NCBI GenBank assembly: GCA_947471745.1
Contig: CANJKZ010000981.1
Coordinates: 744,001 to 808,000 of the forward strand
Length of the DNA: 64,000 bases
Direction: 5' to 3'
DNA from: Closterium sp. Naga37s-1
Lineage: Eukaryota; Streptophyta; Zygnematophyceae; Desmidiales; Closteriaceae
The notes beneath the pieces were generated by a model. The model was not told the DNA's origin and ran no database searches. It saw nothing but the letters and a program-made list of their open reading frames with translations. This document shows, piece by piece, positions 51,307-62,755 of the stretch. A program made the translations under genes and the position numbers. Position 1 is the stretch's first letter. Each line of letters starts with the position of its first letter.

Positions 51307-51648
51307 TGTTACGAGTGCAATTGAGTGAACGAACGAGAATTGCACTATCGAAGCAAGAGTACAATGAGCGGAGGCATGAGCGAAGAATATATAGCGAAAC
51401 TACAGTGGTAACGGTAATGGACTGTGGTTGTCGCTCGACGGGCCTAGGACTGAGGTTGGGAAAAGTGTCGAAGCAGAGGCCCGGAGCGCGGGTTACCCGC
51501 CGAGCCGTGAGGTCGGGGTGTGATGTGCGAAGGTGGCGGGCGGATTGTCGATGCGAGTGTTGCGAGTGGTAACGGTGCTGACTGTGGTGCTACAGTGATG
51601 TACGCGTTGAGCAAGGATGCGAAGTAAGGAAAAGGAATTTTCCTTACA
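51307..51648 (-). mobile_element. Ty3/gypsy 3' LTR
   Basis: On the minus strand the LTR starts TGTAAGGAAAA directly after a polypurine tract of nine or more G (plus-strand C run at 51651-51660) and ends TTGCACTCGTAACA. A TATATATTC box lies inside near 51390. Length is 342 bp with TG and CA ends. The small plus frame at 51306-51572 lies wholly inside and is not a gene. The partner LTR is outside the window. Confidence 0.75.
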
Positions 51649-52743
51649 CTACCCCCCCCCTAAAGGAGGTCCTCCTTACGAAAGTGCGTGTACATCCCTG
51701 AAATTTCGGCTGCGCAGATACTCGGTGAGGACGGGGTGGTTTTCGATTCTGTCTAGGGGAACCCAATTGTCTTAGGTGGGTGTACGGTCCATCAGCGGAG
51801 TAAGAACTCGATCCTTCGGGCTCCTCGAGGGTCGCGAACTCTGTGACTCAGGATTTTCTCGGGGGTGATGATTGGTTCAGTTGGTGGTCTTGTCATGCTG
51901 GCTGGGCGATTGCGTGGCAATTGGCTCGTGGACGGGACGTAAGGGCGAAGTAGGCTGACGTGGAATGAGGGGCTGACGTACCAGTCAGCAGGGAGGAGGA
52001 GATGGGCGGTGACGGGTGTAAGCATGTGGCTTATGCGAAATGGCTCGCAGTATCGGGGGCGGAGTTTCGGGGTGATGGGCAGTCGGAGGTTCTGAGTGTC
52101 AAGTAAAACTAAGTCGTCGGGCTGGTAAGTGACAGGTCTGCGGTGGCGGTCGGCGTTGCGTTTAGCGATGATGTTCGATTTTATTATTGCGTCTGCTGCC
52201 CGGGTCCGTGCCGCTTGTAATATTTCGGCGAACTGTTGTGCTCGTGGTACTGGGTTGTCGGGGTTCAGGGTCATGGGTACTGTCGGGTCTTGTCCGTAGT
52301 TTAGGTAAAATGGTGACTGTTGGGTCGTGGCGGATGGCTAGTTGTTGTACGCGAATTCGATTAGTGGCAGTTGCTGTTCCCACGTGGTCGGGTCGTCACA
52401 CGTGGCCCTGATGAGTTGTTCCATGATCTGATTTGTCCGTTCTGTCTGTCCGTCAGTTTCGGGGTGGTATGATGAACTGAACTGCAGTCGCGTGCCGAAC
52501 TGCTGCCACAGGTTCCGCCAGAAGTTGCTGGTGAATTTCGTGTCGCGGTCGCTGATGATCGCGGCTGGTATCCCGTGCAGTCGAACGACGGTGGAGATGA
52601 AGAGGCGTGCTGTTTCTTCGGCTGTGATTGATTTTTTGCAGGCTGCGAAATGTGCCATTTTCGTCAGTCGATCGACGACGACTAGGATCGCGTCGTTCCC
52701 ACTCGCCCCGGTTGGTAACCCCGCGACGAAGTCCATCGTCACC
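51649..52743 (-). pseudogene. Ty3/gypsy integrase and chromodomain (3' end of pol)
   Basis: The minus frame 52742-52338 reads the integrase core: MDFVAGLP, VVVDRLTKMAHF, SDRDTKFTS, then HPETDGQTERTNQ, giving the three acidic residues. After a stop the frame 52274-51792 reads the C-terminal part (PDDLVLLDTQNLRL, FHVSLLRPYV) and a chromodomain start (IITPEKILSHR). A shifted frame continues with NWVPLDRIENHPVL. Chromodomain integrases guide chromoviruses to heterochromatin. The upstream part of pol is cut exactly at 52743 by the copia insertion. Confidence 0.8.
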
Positions 52744-52871
52744 TGTGTGAAAGAACGAGGAATGTGTGCACTAGGAAACAGGTGGGTACAAGTAGGAAAA
52801 CCTAAAAGTGTTGTACCCCATATTGTCTACCCCACTACAGCCTACACAGACTATAGCATATAAGTTTGACA
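52744..52871 (-). mobile_element. 3' LTR of copia element 2
   Basis: On the minus strand it starts TGTCAAACTT and ends TTTCACACA, 128 bp, related to the 139-bp LTR of copia element 1. It is preceded by the same ATGGGGGTG polypurine end. The flanking host sequence is gypsy integrase; the 5 bp TCACC at 52739-52743 would be one side of the target duplication. Confidence 0.8.
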
Positions 52872-53108
52872 CACCCCCATAGGCAAAGTGGGGGAGAACA
52901 AGAGGTCACAAGACCAGTCAAGCAAAGCACAGTAAGCTCAGGGTGGATCACAATGTCACCACACATTCCGAGCACAAGTTCAAGACCACAAGGTCAGTTC
53001 GCATGCAAGATCATATATAAAGGCAAACAAGCAAGTGCAGGTATAGATAGATCACAGTACAAGAAAGGTCAAGAAGTGAGCAAGTGAGGCCAAGTAGGCA
53101 CAAGACCT
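52872..53108 (-). mobile_element. 3' untranslated region of copia element 2
   Basis: The minus strand matches the region of copia 1 between its stop codon and 3' LTR (about 59500-59765), including the TGATC/CACTTGCTTGTGCTCGGAA and ATCCACCCTGAGCTT segments. It is the continuation of the sequence interrupted at 59905. Confidence 0.85.
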
Positions 53109-53247
53109 TGTCAAACATTATACATGTTCATATTGTGTAGGCTATAGTGGGTTTAGCCTTAGGGGGTACAACATTGCTAGGGTTTCCTACTTGTATCACC
53201 CTGCTGCCTAGTTCTCACACATTCTCGTTCAGTTCTACATTCTAACA
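53109..53247 (+). repeat. 5' LTR of copia 1
   Basis: TGTCAAACATT to CATTCTAACA, 139 bp. No clear TATA box is seen inside. Confidence 0.95.
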
Positions 53248-53260
53248 TGGTATCACGAGC
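53248..53260 (+). promoter_or_regulatory. Primer binding site, tRNA-Met type
   Basis: TGGTATCACGAGC directly after the 5' LTR resembles the plant copia site TGGTATCAGAGC complementary to initiator tRNA-Met, with one inserted C. Confidence 0.8.
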
Positions 53261-54359
53261 CTAGGTTGCTACCTAGGACCGCTTTCTCCTACGGGCCCAC
53301 TATTCCGCTAGACGCGCCCTCGTGCGTCCTACCTTACGTGCGCCCTCGTGCGCCTTTCTATACTCGTGCGCCCTCGTGCGCCCTCGTGCGCCCTACCTTA
53401 CGTGCGCCCTCGTGCGCCCCCGTGCGACCCGCCCTTCGGTCTGCCCGCGTGCCGTCCTGCAGCCCTCGCGCTGCCTCCTGCAAGCTAGTACAACCCTCGA
53501 GCCGCCCCTGCAGGTCCGTCAGGCCCCCGAGCCGCCTCTGCAGACCCGTCAGGCCCCCCCGAGCCGCCTCTGCAGGCCCGTCAGGCCCGAGAGCCGCCCC
53601 TGCAGCCAGCGCGCTGCCCTGCCGAGCCGCGTGTCGCCCGTGGGCGCTGCCTCTGCCCCGTCGCGCTGCCCTGGGGAGCCGCGCGCGACCCCCGCTGTCC
53701 CGTCGCGTCGCCCTGGGGAGCCGCGCTCGGCCCCCGCTGCCCTGTCGCGACGCCCTGGGGAGCCGCGCTCGGCCCCCGCTGCCCTGTCGCGACGTCCTGG
53801 GGAGCCGCGCTCGGCCCCCGCTGACCCGTCGCGACGCCCTAGGGAGCCACGCGCGACCCCCCCCGCTGCCCCGTCGCGACGCCCTGGGGAGCCGCGCGCG
53901 CCCCCCCCCCCCCCCCCCGCTGCCCCGTCGCGGCGCCCTGGGGAGCCACGCGCCGCCCCCCCCCCCCCCCCCTCGCTGCTGCCCGAGCCACCCTGCAGCC
54001 CGCGAGCCGCCTCTGCAGCGCCGAGTGCGCTCTGCCAAACCCTAAAATAAATAATTAATTATTAAAAAAAAAAAAAAAAGGGAGCAGCTGCCCCTGGCCC
54101 CTGGAGCAGCCGCCCCTGGAGCAGCCGCCCCTGCAGCAGCCGCCCCTGCAGCAGCTGCCCCTGCAGCAGCCGCCCCTGGACCTCTGCAGCCGCCCCTGGC
54201 CCCTGCAGCTGCCGCGGAGCCCTCGCCCTGCAGTGGTAGCGGCCTCGCCGTTACCACCGTCGTACGCCTGCCCTTCTCGCCACTGGTGAGCACTGCCCTG
54301 CCCGTATTGCTGTTACTGCTGCTCCTGCTGCTACTGCTCTTTCTACTTCTACTGCTGCT
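53261..54359 (+). repeat. Copia 1 leader with 42-bp GC-rich minisatellite
   Basis: About eight units of a CGCGACGCCCTGGGGAGCC-containing 42-45-bp repeat lie at 53640-53990, with C tracts of up to 18. A shorter CCTGCAGCAGCCGCC array lies at 54090-54190. An A tract lies at 54063-54079. Open frames on both strands (for example 53266-54045) reflect composition; a gag N-terminus could have been displaced by these repeats. Confidence 0.7.
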
Positions 54360-54748
54360 CCTGGCGTGGCCAGATGCAGCTCCAGCGCCGTCCGCGTGAG
54401 TCCCTCACGCCCCAACAGCTTCGTGAGTGGTATGCTGGTTGGGGTTGTAGGGGTGGCCGCGCTGCTGCTACTACTACTGCTGCTACTATTGCTACTGCTG
54501 CTCCTGGCGGTGGCCAGATGCAGCTCCCGTGACGTCCGAGTGAGTCCCTCACGCCCCAGCAGCTTCGTGAGTGGTACGCTCAGCGTGGAGGGTCACGGGG
54601 TACTGCTCGCTGCCCGTACGTCATTCGCACTGGTGCTCGGACTGGTCAGCCTTGCGGGACGTTTGGTCACACAGAGTCCCGCTGCGTCGCCCGTCTGAGC
54701 GACGCCTGGCGTACAGAGTTTGGCGACGCGGCTGAGCTCCCCGACTGG
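54360..54748 (+). pseudogene. Copia 1 gag C-terminal part with CCHC knuckle
   Basis: The frame reads SLTPQQLREWY twice (about 54395 and 54545), in a tandem duplication that includes the GQMQL phrase. Between them is an Ala/Thr run and a TGA codon near 54530. Then comes CGTFGHTESRC (54653-54685), a zinc knuckle of the Cys-x2-Cys-x4-His-x4-Cys type with altered first spacing. It continues in frame into pol without a stop. Confidence 0.65.
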
Positions 54749-57697
54749 GTGGAGCTGCTTAGGCAGAGGGTAGATATCTATGCTCTTGACTATGATGCTA
54801 TCCTCACTGCCATGTATGCATTTCCTACTAGTGCTGAGAGTGCCTGTCACCTGTGTGTGCCACCTGACCCCGATATCCAGTCTGCTGCTCTAGGTACTGG
54901 TGAGGCTGCTGCACTAGGTGCTCGTGTGTCTGTTGCCCCAGGTGCTGGTGAGGCTGCTGCTCTAGGTACTCGTGAGTCTGCGCCCTCTGGTACTGCGTCT
55001 ACTGAGGCACTGCACACCTTCACACTGGACTCAGGCGCTTCCCGCTGTTTCTTTCGTGACCGCACTGCCCTTGAGCAGCTTGCTCGGCCGGTTGCAGTCT
55101 CCCTCGCTGACCCCTCTGGGGGTCCGGTCATTGCGACCTCCTCTACTGTTCTCCCTTGTCCTGCGGTCCCGTCGGGCACTCTGTCAGGTCTCTACCTCCC
55201 CTCGTTCTCTACGAACTTGGTGGCGGGTAGTGCGCTCCAAGACGGGGGTGTCCACCAGTTTACCCCTGCCTACGAGCGTGTGACACACTGCACGTGCGCT
55301 CGGACGGGCCGCCACCTGGCTACCTTCACTCGGCAGCCGGGGTCGGACCTGTACACACTGACCACTGAGTCCCCACAGGTAGCTGCGTCTGCGTTAGGTC
55401 AGCTGTCTGCCCCCTGCTCGTGTCGCTCTCTGGCACACGAGACTGTCCTCTGGCACCACCGTCTTGGTCACCCGTCAGTGCAGCGGTACCTTGTCTCTGG
55501 TCTTCCCAGGGTTCTCCCTCCACTCCCACCCTCGCCTGCTCCTCCCTGCCTTCCCTGTGTCGAGGGGCGGCAGCGCGCCGCTCCTCACTCCTCCTCGTTT
55601 CCCCCGACGACTGCTCCCTTGCAGACGCTCCACATGGATGTGTGGGGCCCAGCCCGCGTCCGTGGACAGGGTCAGGAGAGGTACTTCCTGATCGTTGTTG
55701 ACGACTACTCGCGCTACACCACGGTCTTCCCCTTGCGCACCAAGGGTGAGGTCCCTGATGTTTTGATCCCTTGGATCCGCGCTTCTCGTCTCCAGCTCAG
55801 TGAGCGGTTCCACTCGGACTTTCCTGTCCTGCGTCTGCACTCTGACAGAGGTGGTGAGTTCTCCTCTGACCTCTTGGCAGCCTACTGTGCGGAGCACGGC
55901 ATCCGCCAGTCGTTCACGCTTCCGGCCTCTCCACAGCAGAATGGGGTTGCTGAGCGCCGCATTGGTTTGGTCATGGAGGTCGCTCGTACCTCCTTGATCC
56001 ATGCGGCTGCCCCCCACTTTCTGTGGCCGTTTGCGGTCCGATACGCTGCGCATCAGCTCAACCTCTGGCCCCGTGTCTCCGTTCCGGAGACTTCGCCGAC
56101 ACTGCGTTGGACGGGAGAGGTTGGCGATGCGTCGCGTTTTCGGGTCTGGGGATCCCGAGCTTTTGTTCGCGATACGTTCGCGGACAAGCTCTCCTCCCGC
56201 GCTGTTCCCTGTGTCTTCCTTGGCTTTGTCCCGGACGCGTCTGGTTGGCAGTTTTACCACGCCACCTCGCGCCGTGTCCTGCCCTCTCAGGACGTCACTT
56301 TTGACGAGTCCGTGCCCTACTACCGCCTCTTCCCCTACCGCACTGCCCCGCTCCCCCCCCCGCCTCTCTTCCTCGCGCCAGGTGCTGCTGTGGTAGACCC
56401 CCTCCCCCCTCAGGGTGCCGCTCCCTCAGGTGTGTCCCAGGTAGACCCGGTTGAGCCTGTCGAGGTAGCTGTCGACTCTCGTCCTGCCAGGGGTGCTGAG
56501 CCTGAGCGTGCGGAGCCTGGGGTTGCGGAGTCTGGGGGTGCTGAGCCTGGGGGTGCGGGGTCTGGGGGTGCGGAGCCTGCGGGTGCTGAGTCTGGGGGTG
56601 CTGAGCCTGGGGGTGCGGAGCCTGCGGGTGCTGAGTCTGGAGGTGCTGAGCTTGGGGGTGCTGAGCCTGGGAGTGCTACGTCTGAGAGTACTGAGCCTGA
56701 GCGTGCTGCACCTGGGGGAGGCCTCTCCTCGCAGCAGCTGCGTGAGTGGTACTTACAGTACTGCAGCCTCAGGAGAGGTGCTTCTGGAGCTCGGAGTGGT
56801 GCCGGAGCTGGTGCTAGAGCTTCCCCTCCTAGGCGGGAGCTGCCCTCTCCCCAGCAGCTCCGAGAGTGGTACGCTAGGCGCTGCAGTCTCCGGAGTGGCG
56901 CTCCCGGTCTCGTGGACTCTGGAGCTTCTGGAGTTACTGGAGGTGCTGCTGCTGCTGGCGGTGCGGTTGGCGCTGCTAGAGGTGCTACTGGTGCTGCTGG
57001 AGCTGCTGGAGGTACTGCTGCTGCTGGAGGTGCTGCTGGCGCTGCTGGAGGTACTATTGGTTCTGGTGCTGCTGGAGCTGCTGGAGGTGCTGCTGCTGCT
57101 GGTGGTGCTGCTGGCACTGCTGGAGGTGCTGCTGGTACTGGAGCTGCTGGGGACCCTGCTGCTGCTGGCGGTGCTGCTGGAGCTGCTGGGACTGGCCCTG
57201 CTGAGGGGGTTGGAGCTGGAGGTGCTGAGCGGCCACGGCCGTACTACGTTCCGCTCCTTCAGCAGGTTCTTGGCCTTCCGCCCTCTCCTGGTCCTACTCC
57301 TCCCCTACTGAGTCCACCGCTTGTCCAGTCGCAGTCACAGTTACAGCCAGTCTCTCCACTTCCTGGTCCTTCTCCCTACACTGCGCCGACGGGAGGTCTT
57401 ACGGAGCGTCGTGAGCCTGAGTCTCGTCCTCCGTCGCCTGAGACTCGTCCAGAGTCGTCTGAGTCGCGTCCAGAGTCGCCTGTCCGCGCTGTCCGCGCTG
57501 GTCGTCGTGTTCCACGTCAGCGTCCTCCTCCTGTCCTTGGCACTCACTATATGACCCTGCGTCCCTCTACTGCTCCACAGCGTGTCCCACTGCCGTCTCC
57601 ACCAGCGTCCTCTCTTCCTGCTCTTGCTGACCCGGAGTCTGACTCTTCGTGCTGCCAGTCCTACTGTCACGCGTCTCCTTGCCACTGCTGTCACTGA
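54749..57697 (+). pseudogene. Copia 1 pol part 1: protease and integrase with Gly/Ala-rich linker
   Basis: The frame carries LDSGASRCFF (aspartic protease), WHHRLGHPS with CLPCVEG (GAG-pre-integrase zinc site; a short deletion follows HPS compared with copia 2), and integrase residues in HMDVWGPA, LHSDRGGEF and NGVAERRI. Then RVWGSRAFVRD and a long linker of Glu/Pro/Gly/Ala repeats that contains QQLREWY twice. It ends at 57697 because of a 2-bp deletion near 57645; the same place in copia 2 has two more bases (CT) and reads SDSLRAASPT. Proteolytic and integrase sites are intact. Confidence 0.85.
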
Positions 57698-59534
57698 CCC
57701 TTCCTTTGAGTCCTCTGCTGCGTCTGCTCTAGTCGCTGAGCTTGTTGACTTTGCTGCTGCCTGTCGTCTAGACTACGCCGCTAGCCTTGTTGCTGAGTCT
57801 GAGTCTGAGTCTGTCTGTCCTCCGTCTGTCGGGGGTGAGTGTGCTCTTGGCACGGACGTCCTTGAGGACAGACAGGAGGAGTTTGAGTGCTTTGCCGCTG
57901 CTTTGCCTCATCTCGTGTCCATGCTAGTTGCCCCTGAGGGAGACCCGGATGCACCAGACATCCCGACCCCACGCTCCTACGCAGAGGCGATGGAGGGTCC
58001 CTACTCCTCTCAGTGGCAGACAGCCATGGACGCAGAGATGGCTTCCTGGAAGTCCACAGGCACCTACGTCGACGAGGTTCCCCCACCTGGGGCGAACATC
58101 GTCAGTGGCATGTGGATTTTCAGGGTGAAGCGGCCGCCGGGTTCTCCGCCTGTCTGCAAGGCGCGTTACGTTGCACGAGGCTTCAGTCAGCGAGAGGGAG
58201 TTGACTTCTTCCAGACCTTCTCCCCGACCCCGAAGATGACCACTCTTCGGGTTCTGCTGCACGTCGCTGCTCAGCGTGACTACGAGCTCCACTCTCTTGA
58301 CTTCAGCACTGCGTTCTTACAGGGCAGCCTGCACGAGGAGATCTGGCTGCGCCGCCCACCTGGCTTCACTGGGTCGTTCCCTCCTGGTACCCAGTGGAGC
58401 CTCCGGCGGCCAGTCTACGGTCTCCGCCAGGCACCCCGTGAGTGGCACGACACACTGAGGACTACTCTTGCTGCTCTTGGGTTTGCTCCTTCGACTGCTG
58501 ACCCATCGCTGTTTCTACGCACCGACACCACTCTGCCGCCGGTTCTTGTTTACGTAGACGACTTGGTCTTTGCTACTGCTGACACTGAGGCACTCGCCCA
58601 CGTGAAGTCGGAGCTGCAGAAGAGACACACGTGCACAGACCTGGGTGAGCTGACAAGCTATCTTGGCTTGCGGATCACCCGGGACAGAGCACAGCGCACC
58701 ATCACCTTGACTCAGTCACACATGGTGCAGCAGGTCCTTCAGCGCTTCCGCTTCACGTACTCCTCGCCTCAGCCCACTCCTCTGCCTACCGGTCACTCGC
58801 TCTCAGCTCTGCCTTCGGATGAGTCCGTAGAGCCGAGTGGCCCGTATCCAGAGCTTGTGGGCTGCCTCATGTACCTGATGACCTGCACTCGACCTGACCT
58901 GGCATACCCTCTTAGCATCCTAGCACGCTATGTCGCTCCCGGCCGTCACCGGAAGGAGCACATGGATGCCGCTAAGAGGGTGTTGCGCTACTTGTGCAGT
59001 ACGTCGGGCATGGGGCTCGTGCTAGGAGGTCGGAGCGACGTTGTCCTCACGGGTCACTCAGACGCTTCTTGGGCTGACGACCAGGCTACGCAGCGGTCGT
59101 CTCAGGGTTACACCTTCAGCCTTGGCTCTGGTTCAGTTTCTTGGCGTTCTACTCGCTCTTCTTCTGTTCTCAGCTCCAGTTGTGAGGCTGAGATCTACGC
59201 CACAGCCATGGCTGCACAGGAGTTACGCTGGCTCACCTACCTGCTGACCGACCTGGGAGAGCGGCCTCGTTCTCCTCCAGTGCTGTACGTTGACAACAAG
59301 GCCGCCATTGCCTTGTGTGAGGAGCACAGACTGGAGCACAGGACGAAGCACATCGCTCTGCGCTACTTCCTTGCTCGAGAGCTGCAGCAGCGTGGTCAGC
59401 TTCATCTGCGTTACGTGGCCACTCAGGCCAACACTGCTGATGTGTTCACCAAGGCGCTTCAGCCTTGTGACCATCAGCGTTTCTGTACTGTTCTAGGCCT
59501 TGTGCCTACTCTCCCTCACTTGCTCACTTCTTGA
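57646..59534 (+). pseudogene. Copia 1 pol part 2: reverse transcriptase and RNase H
   Basis: The second frame continues with RAASPTVTRLLATAV, then the RT: FSQREGVDFFQTFSPT, LDFSTAFLQGSL, YGLRQAPREW, and YVDD in VLVYVDDLVF (about 58550). Three residues just before YVDD (FYI in copia 2) are deleted. RNase H has GHSDASWADD, SSCEAEIYA and VDNKAAI, and the protein ends CTVLGL at 59500 and a stop at 59534. Apart from the pol frameshift and the small deletion it looks recent. Confidence 0.85.
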
Positions 59535-59765
59535 CTCTGCTTGTACTGTGATCTCTATATATATATACCTGCATGTTTACTCTTGTTAGGTTGTGATCAC
59601 TGTACCTCTTGTTATATTATCAAACTGCATGTGAACTGGTCTTGTGACCACTTGCTTGTGCTCGGAATTTGTGTGGTTTCCTTGAGATCCACCCTGAGCT
59701 TGCTTTGCTTTGCTTTGACTGGTCTTGTGACCATCTGGTTGTCTCCCACTTAGCCTATGGGGGTG
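59535..59765 (+). promoter_or_regulatory. Copia 1 3' untranslated region and polypurine end
   Basis: A TATATATATA stretch lies near 59557. ATGGGGGTG at 59757-59765 immediately precedes the LTR and is shared with copia 2, so it acts as the plus-strand primer. Confidence 0.7.
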
Positions 59766-59904
59766 TGTCAAACATTATACATGTTCATATTGTGTAGGCT
59801 ATAGTGGGTTTAGCCTTAGGGGGTACAACATTGCTAGGGTTTCCTACTTGTATCACCCTGCTGCCTAGTTTTCACACATTCTCGTTCAGTTCTACATTCT
59901 AACA
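59766..59904 (+). repeat. 3' LTR of copia 1
   Basis: It is 139 bp and differs from the 5' LTR by one C to T change near the CTAGTT segment. Confidence 0.95.
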
Positions 59905-61285
59905 GACCTAGCATCGTACAGAAGCGCTGATGATCACAAGGCGGAAGTGCCTTGGTAAAGATATCAGCATTGTTGGCCTGAGAGGCCACGTAACCAAGGC
60001 GCAGCTGACCACACTGCTGCAGCTCACGAGCAAGGAAGTAGCGAAGAGCAATGTGCTTCGTTCTGTGCTCCAGTCTGTGCTCCCGACACAAGGCCAGCAT
60101 GGCCTTGTTGTCTACGTACAGAACTGGAGGAGAACGAGGCGGCTCTCCTAGGTCAGTCAGCAGGTAGGTGAGCCAGCGTAGCTCCTGTGCAGCCATGGCC
60201 CCCGCGTAGATCTCAGCCTCACAGCTAGAGCCGAGAACAGAAGACGAGCGGGTAGACCGCCACGAAACAGAGCCGGAACCAAGGCTGAAGGTGTAACCCT
60301 GTGACGACCGCTGCGTAGCCTGGTCGTCAGCCCAAGAAGCATCTGCGTGACCTGTGAGGACCACTGGACGTCGCCCTCCAAGCACTAGCCCCATGCCCGA
60401 CGTACTGCACAAGTAGCGCAACACCCTCTTCGCTGCAGCCATGTGCTCTGGTCGGTGTCTCCCAGGAGCAACATAGCGTGCCAAGATGCTAAGAGGGTAT
60501 GCAAGGTCAGGTCGAGTGCAGGTCATCAGGTACATGAGGCAGCCAACAAGCTCTGGGTACGGGCCACTCGGCTCTACGGACTCATCCGAAGGCAGAGCTG
60601 AGAGCGAGTGGCGAGTAGACAGAGGAGTGGCCTGAGGCGAGGAGTACGTGAAGTCGAAGCGCTGAAGGACCTGCTGCACCATGTGTGACTGAGTCAGGGT
60701 AATGGTGCGCTGTGCTCTGTCCCGGGTGATCTGCAAGCCAAGGTAGCTGCGCAGTTCACCCAGGTCTGTGCACGTGTGTCTCTTCTGCAGCTCGGACTTC
60801 ACGTGGGCGAGTCCAGCAGTGTCAGCAGTAGCAAAGACCAAGTCGTCAACGTACACGAGGATGTAGAACGGCGGCAAAGAGGTGTCGGTGCGCAGAAACA
60901 GCGACGGGTCCACAGTAGAAGGAGCAAACCCAAGAGCCGCAAGAGTAGTCCTCAGTGTGTTGTGCCACTTACGGGGCGCCTGGCGGAGACCGTAGACTGG
61001 CCGCCGGAGGCTCCACTGGGTACCAGGAGGAAACGACCCAGTGAAACCAGGTGGGCGGCGCAGCCAGATCTCCTCGTGCAGGCTGCCCTGCAAGAAAGCT
61101 GTGCTGAAGTCAAGAGAGTGAAGCTCGTAGTCGCGCTGAGCGGCGATGTGCAGCAGCACCCGAAGAGTGGTCATCTTCGGGGTGGGAGAGAAGGTCTGAA
61201 AGTAGTCAACTCCCTGCCGCTGACTGAAGCCTCGAGCCACGTAACGCGCCTTGAAGACAGGCGGAGAACCCGGCGGCCGCTTCAC
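59905..61285 (-). pseudogene. Copia 2 reverse transcriptase and RNase H
   Basis: The frame reads VKRPPGSPPVFKARYVARG, FSQRQGVDYFQTFSPT, LDFSTAFLQGSL, PPFYILVYVDDLVF, then RNase H GHADASWADD, GSSCEAEIYAG and VDNKAMLAL. It ends in FCTMLGL where copia 1 is inserted; the listed frame runs about 20 codons into copia 1 by chance. It begins just after a TAG that replaces the Arg of FRVKRPP. Confidence 0.85.
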
Positions 61286-61397
61286 CTAGAAAATCCACAT
61301 GCCACTGACGATGTTCGCCCCAGGTGGGGGAACCTCGTCGACGTAGGTGCCTGTGGACTTCCAGGAAGCCATCTCTGCGTCCATGGCTGACTGCCAC
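61286..61397 (-). pseudogene. Copia 2 RT start flanked by two nonsense codons
   Basis: Between TAG at 61288-61286 (AGG in copia 1) and TAG at 61397-61395 (CAG in copia 1) the frame is open and reads the expected start of the RT (IVSGMWIF). Confidence 0.75.
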
Positions 61398-62755
61398 TAT
61401 GAGGAGTAGGGACCCTCGATCGCCTCAGCGTACGATCGAGGAGTCGGGATGTCTGGTGCATCCGGGTCTCCCTCAGGGGCAATCAGCGTGGACACGAGAT
61501 GAGGCAAAGCAGCAGCAAAACACTGGAACTCCTCCTGCCTGTCCTCAAGGACGTCCGTGCTAAGAGCACACTCACCCCCAACGGACGGAGGACAGACAGA
61601 CTCAGACTCAGCAACCAGACTAGCGGTGTAGTCTAGACGACAGCGCGCAGCAAAGTCGAGAAGCTCAGCAACTAAGGCAGACGCAGCAGTGGACTCAAAG
61701 GAAGGGTCAGTGACAACAGTAGCCAGGAGACGCGTGACAGTAGGACTGGCAGCACGAAGAGAGTCAGACTCCGGGTCAGCAAGAACAGGAAGAGAGGACT
61801 CTGGAGGAGACGGCAACGGGACACGCAGAGGAGCAGTGGAAGGACGCAGTGCCATCTGGTGTGTGCCTGGGACCGCAGGAGGACGCGGACGCGGAACACG
61901 ACTACTAGTGCGAGCAGCACGAACAGGCGACGCAGGACGAGACGCAGGCTCACGACGCTCAGCAAGACCTCCAGTAGGACCAGTGTATGGAGCAGGAGCA
62001 GGCAGGGGGGAGGCGGGCTGGAACTGTGACTGCGACTGGACAGGCGGTGGACACTCTAAGGGAGGAGCAGGACCAGTAGAAGGCGGAAGACCAAGAACCT
62101 GCTCAAGGAGCGGAACGAAGTACGGCCGCGGCCGCGCAGCGCCTCCAGAAACAGCAGGGACAGCACCAGTACCCCCAGCGGCAGCACCAGCGCCAGCAGC
62201 AGCTCCAGCTCTAACAGCGCCAACTCCAGCACCCTCAGAAGCACCAGCGCCAGCAGCACCTCCAGTGCCAACACCCCCAGCAGCTCCAGCTCCAGCAGCA
62301 CCTACCCCAGCAGGACCGCCAGCTCCAGCACCGCCAGTAGCTCCAGCACCAGGAGCACCTCCAGGCCCAGCAGCTCCAGTCCCCCCAGCAATACCAGCAG
62401 CTCCAGGACCTCCAGCAGCACCAACTCCAGCAGCCCCAGCAGCACCTCCAGTCCCAACAGCTCCAGTACCGCCAGTACGAGCACCTCCAGGACCAGTGGC
62501 TCCAGTACCTCCAGCGCCGACCCCAGGGTCAGCAGCAACAGTAGCACCTCCAGCTCCAGCAGCACGGCTCCAGCGCCGGGCAAACCACTCGCGCAGCTCC
62601 TGTGGAGAGGGTAGCTCCCGCCGAGACGAAGCACCCGAAGGGCCCCCAGACCCAGCCCCGCCAGAGGCCACACAAGCAGACCCAGCACCCCCAGGCTCCG
62701 CACCCCCAGGCTCAGCACCCCCAGGCTCCGCACCTCCAGGCTCTGCACCCCCAGG
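61398..62755 (-). pseudogene. Copia 2 integrase-RT linker
   Basis: The frame 62671-61397 starts Gly/Ala-rich with SPQELREWFARRWS, a diverged form of the QQLREWY motif in copia 1, then a long Gly-Ala repeat, then PRPYFVPLLEQVLGLPPS and Pro/Ser sequence, and SDSLRAASPTVTRLLAT. It is open between the nonsense codons at 62758 and 61397. Confidence 0.8.

Larger units (their letters stand above)
53109..59904 (+). mobile_element. Ty1/copia retrotransposon 1, complete but coding-defective
   Basis: LTRs of 139 bp at 53109-53247 and 59766-59904 differ by one base, so the insertion is young. The target duplication GACCT is at 53104-53108 and 59905-59909. A primer site, a polypurine end and a gag-pol with integrase before reverse transcriptase define Ty1/copia. 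It lies inside copia element 2 in the opposite orientation. A stop in gag and a 2-bp deletion in pol make it non-autonomous. Confidence 0.95.

Noticed and set aside
51306..51572. 88-codon plus frame
   Set aside because: It lies wholly in the gypsy LTR.
53358..54038. Gly/Arg-rich minus frame in the copia leader
   Set aside because: It is the complement of a GC-rich minisatellite.
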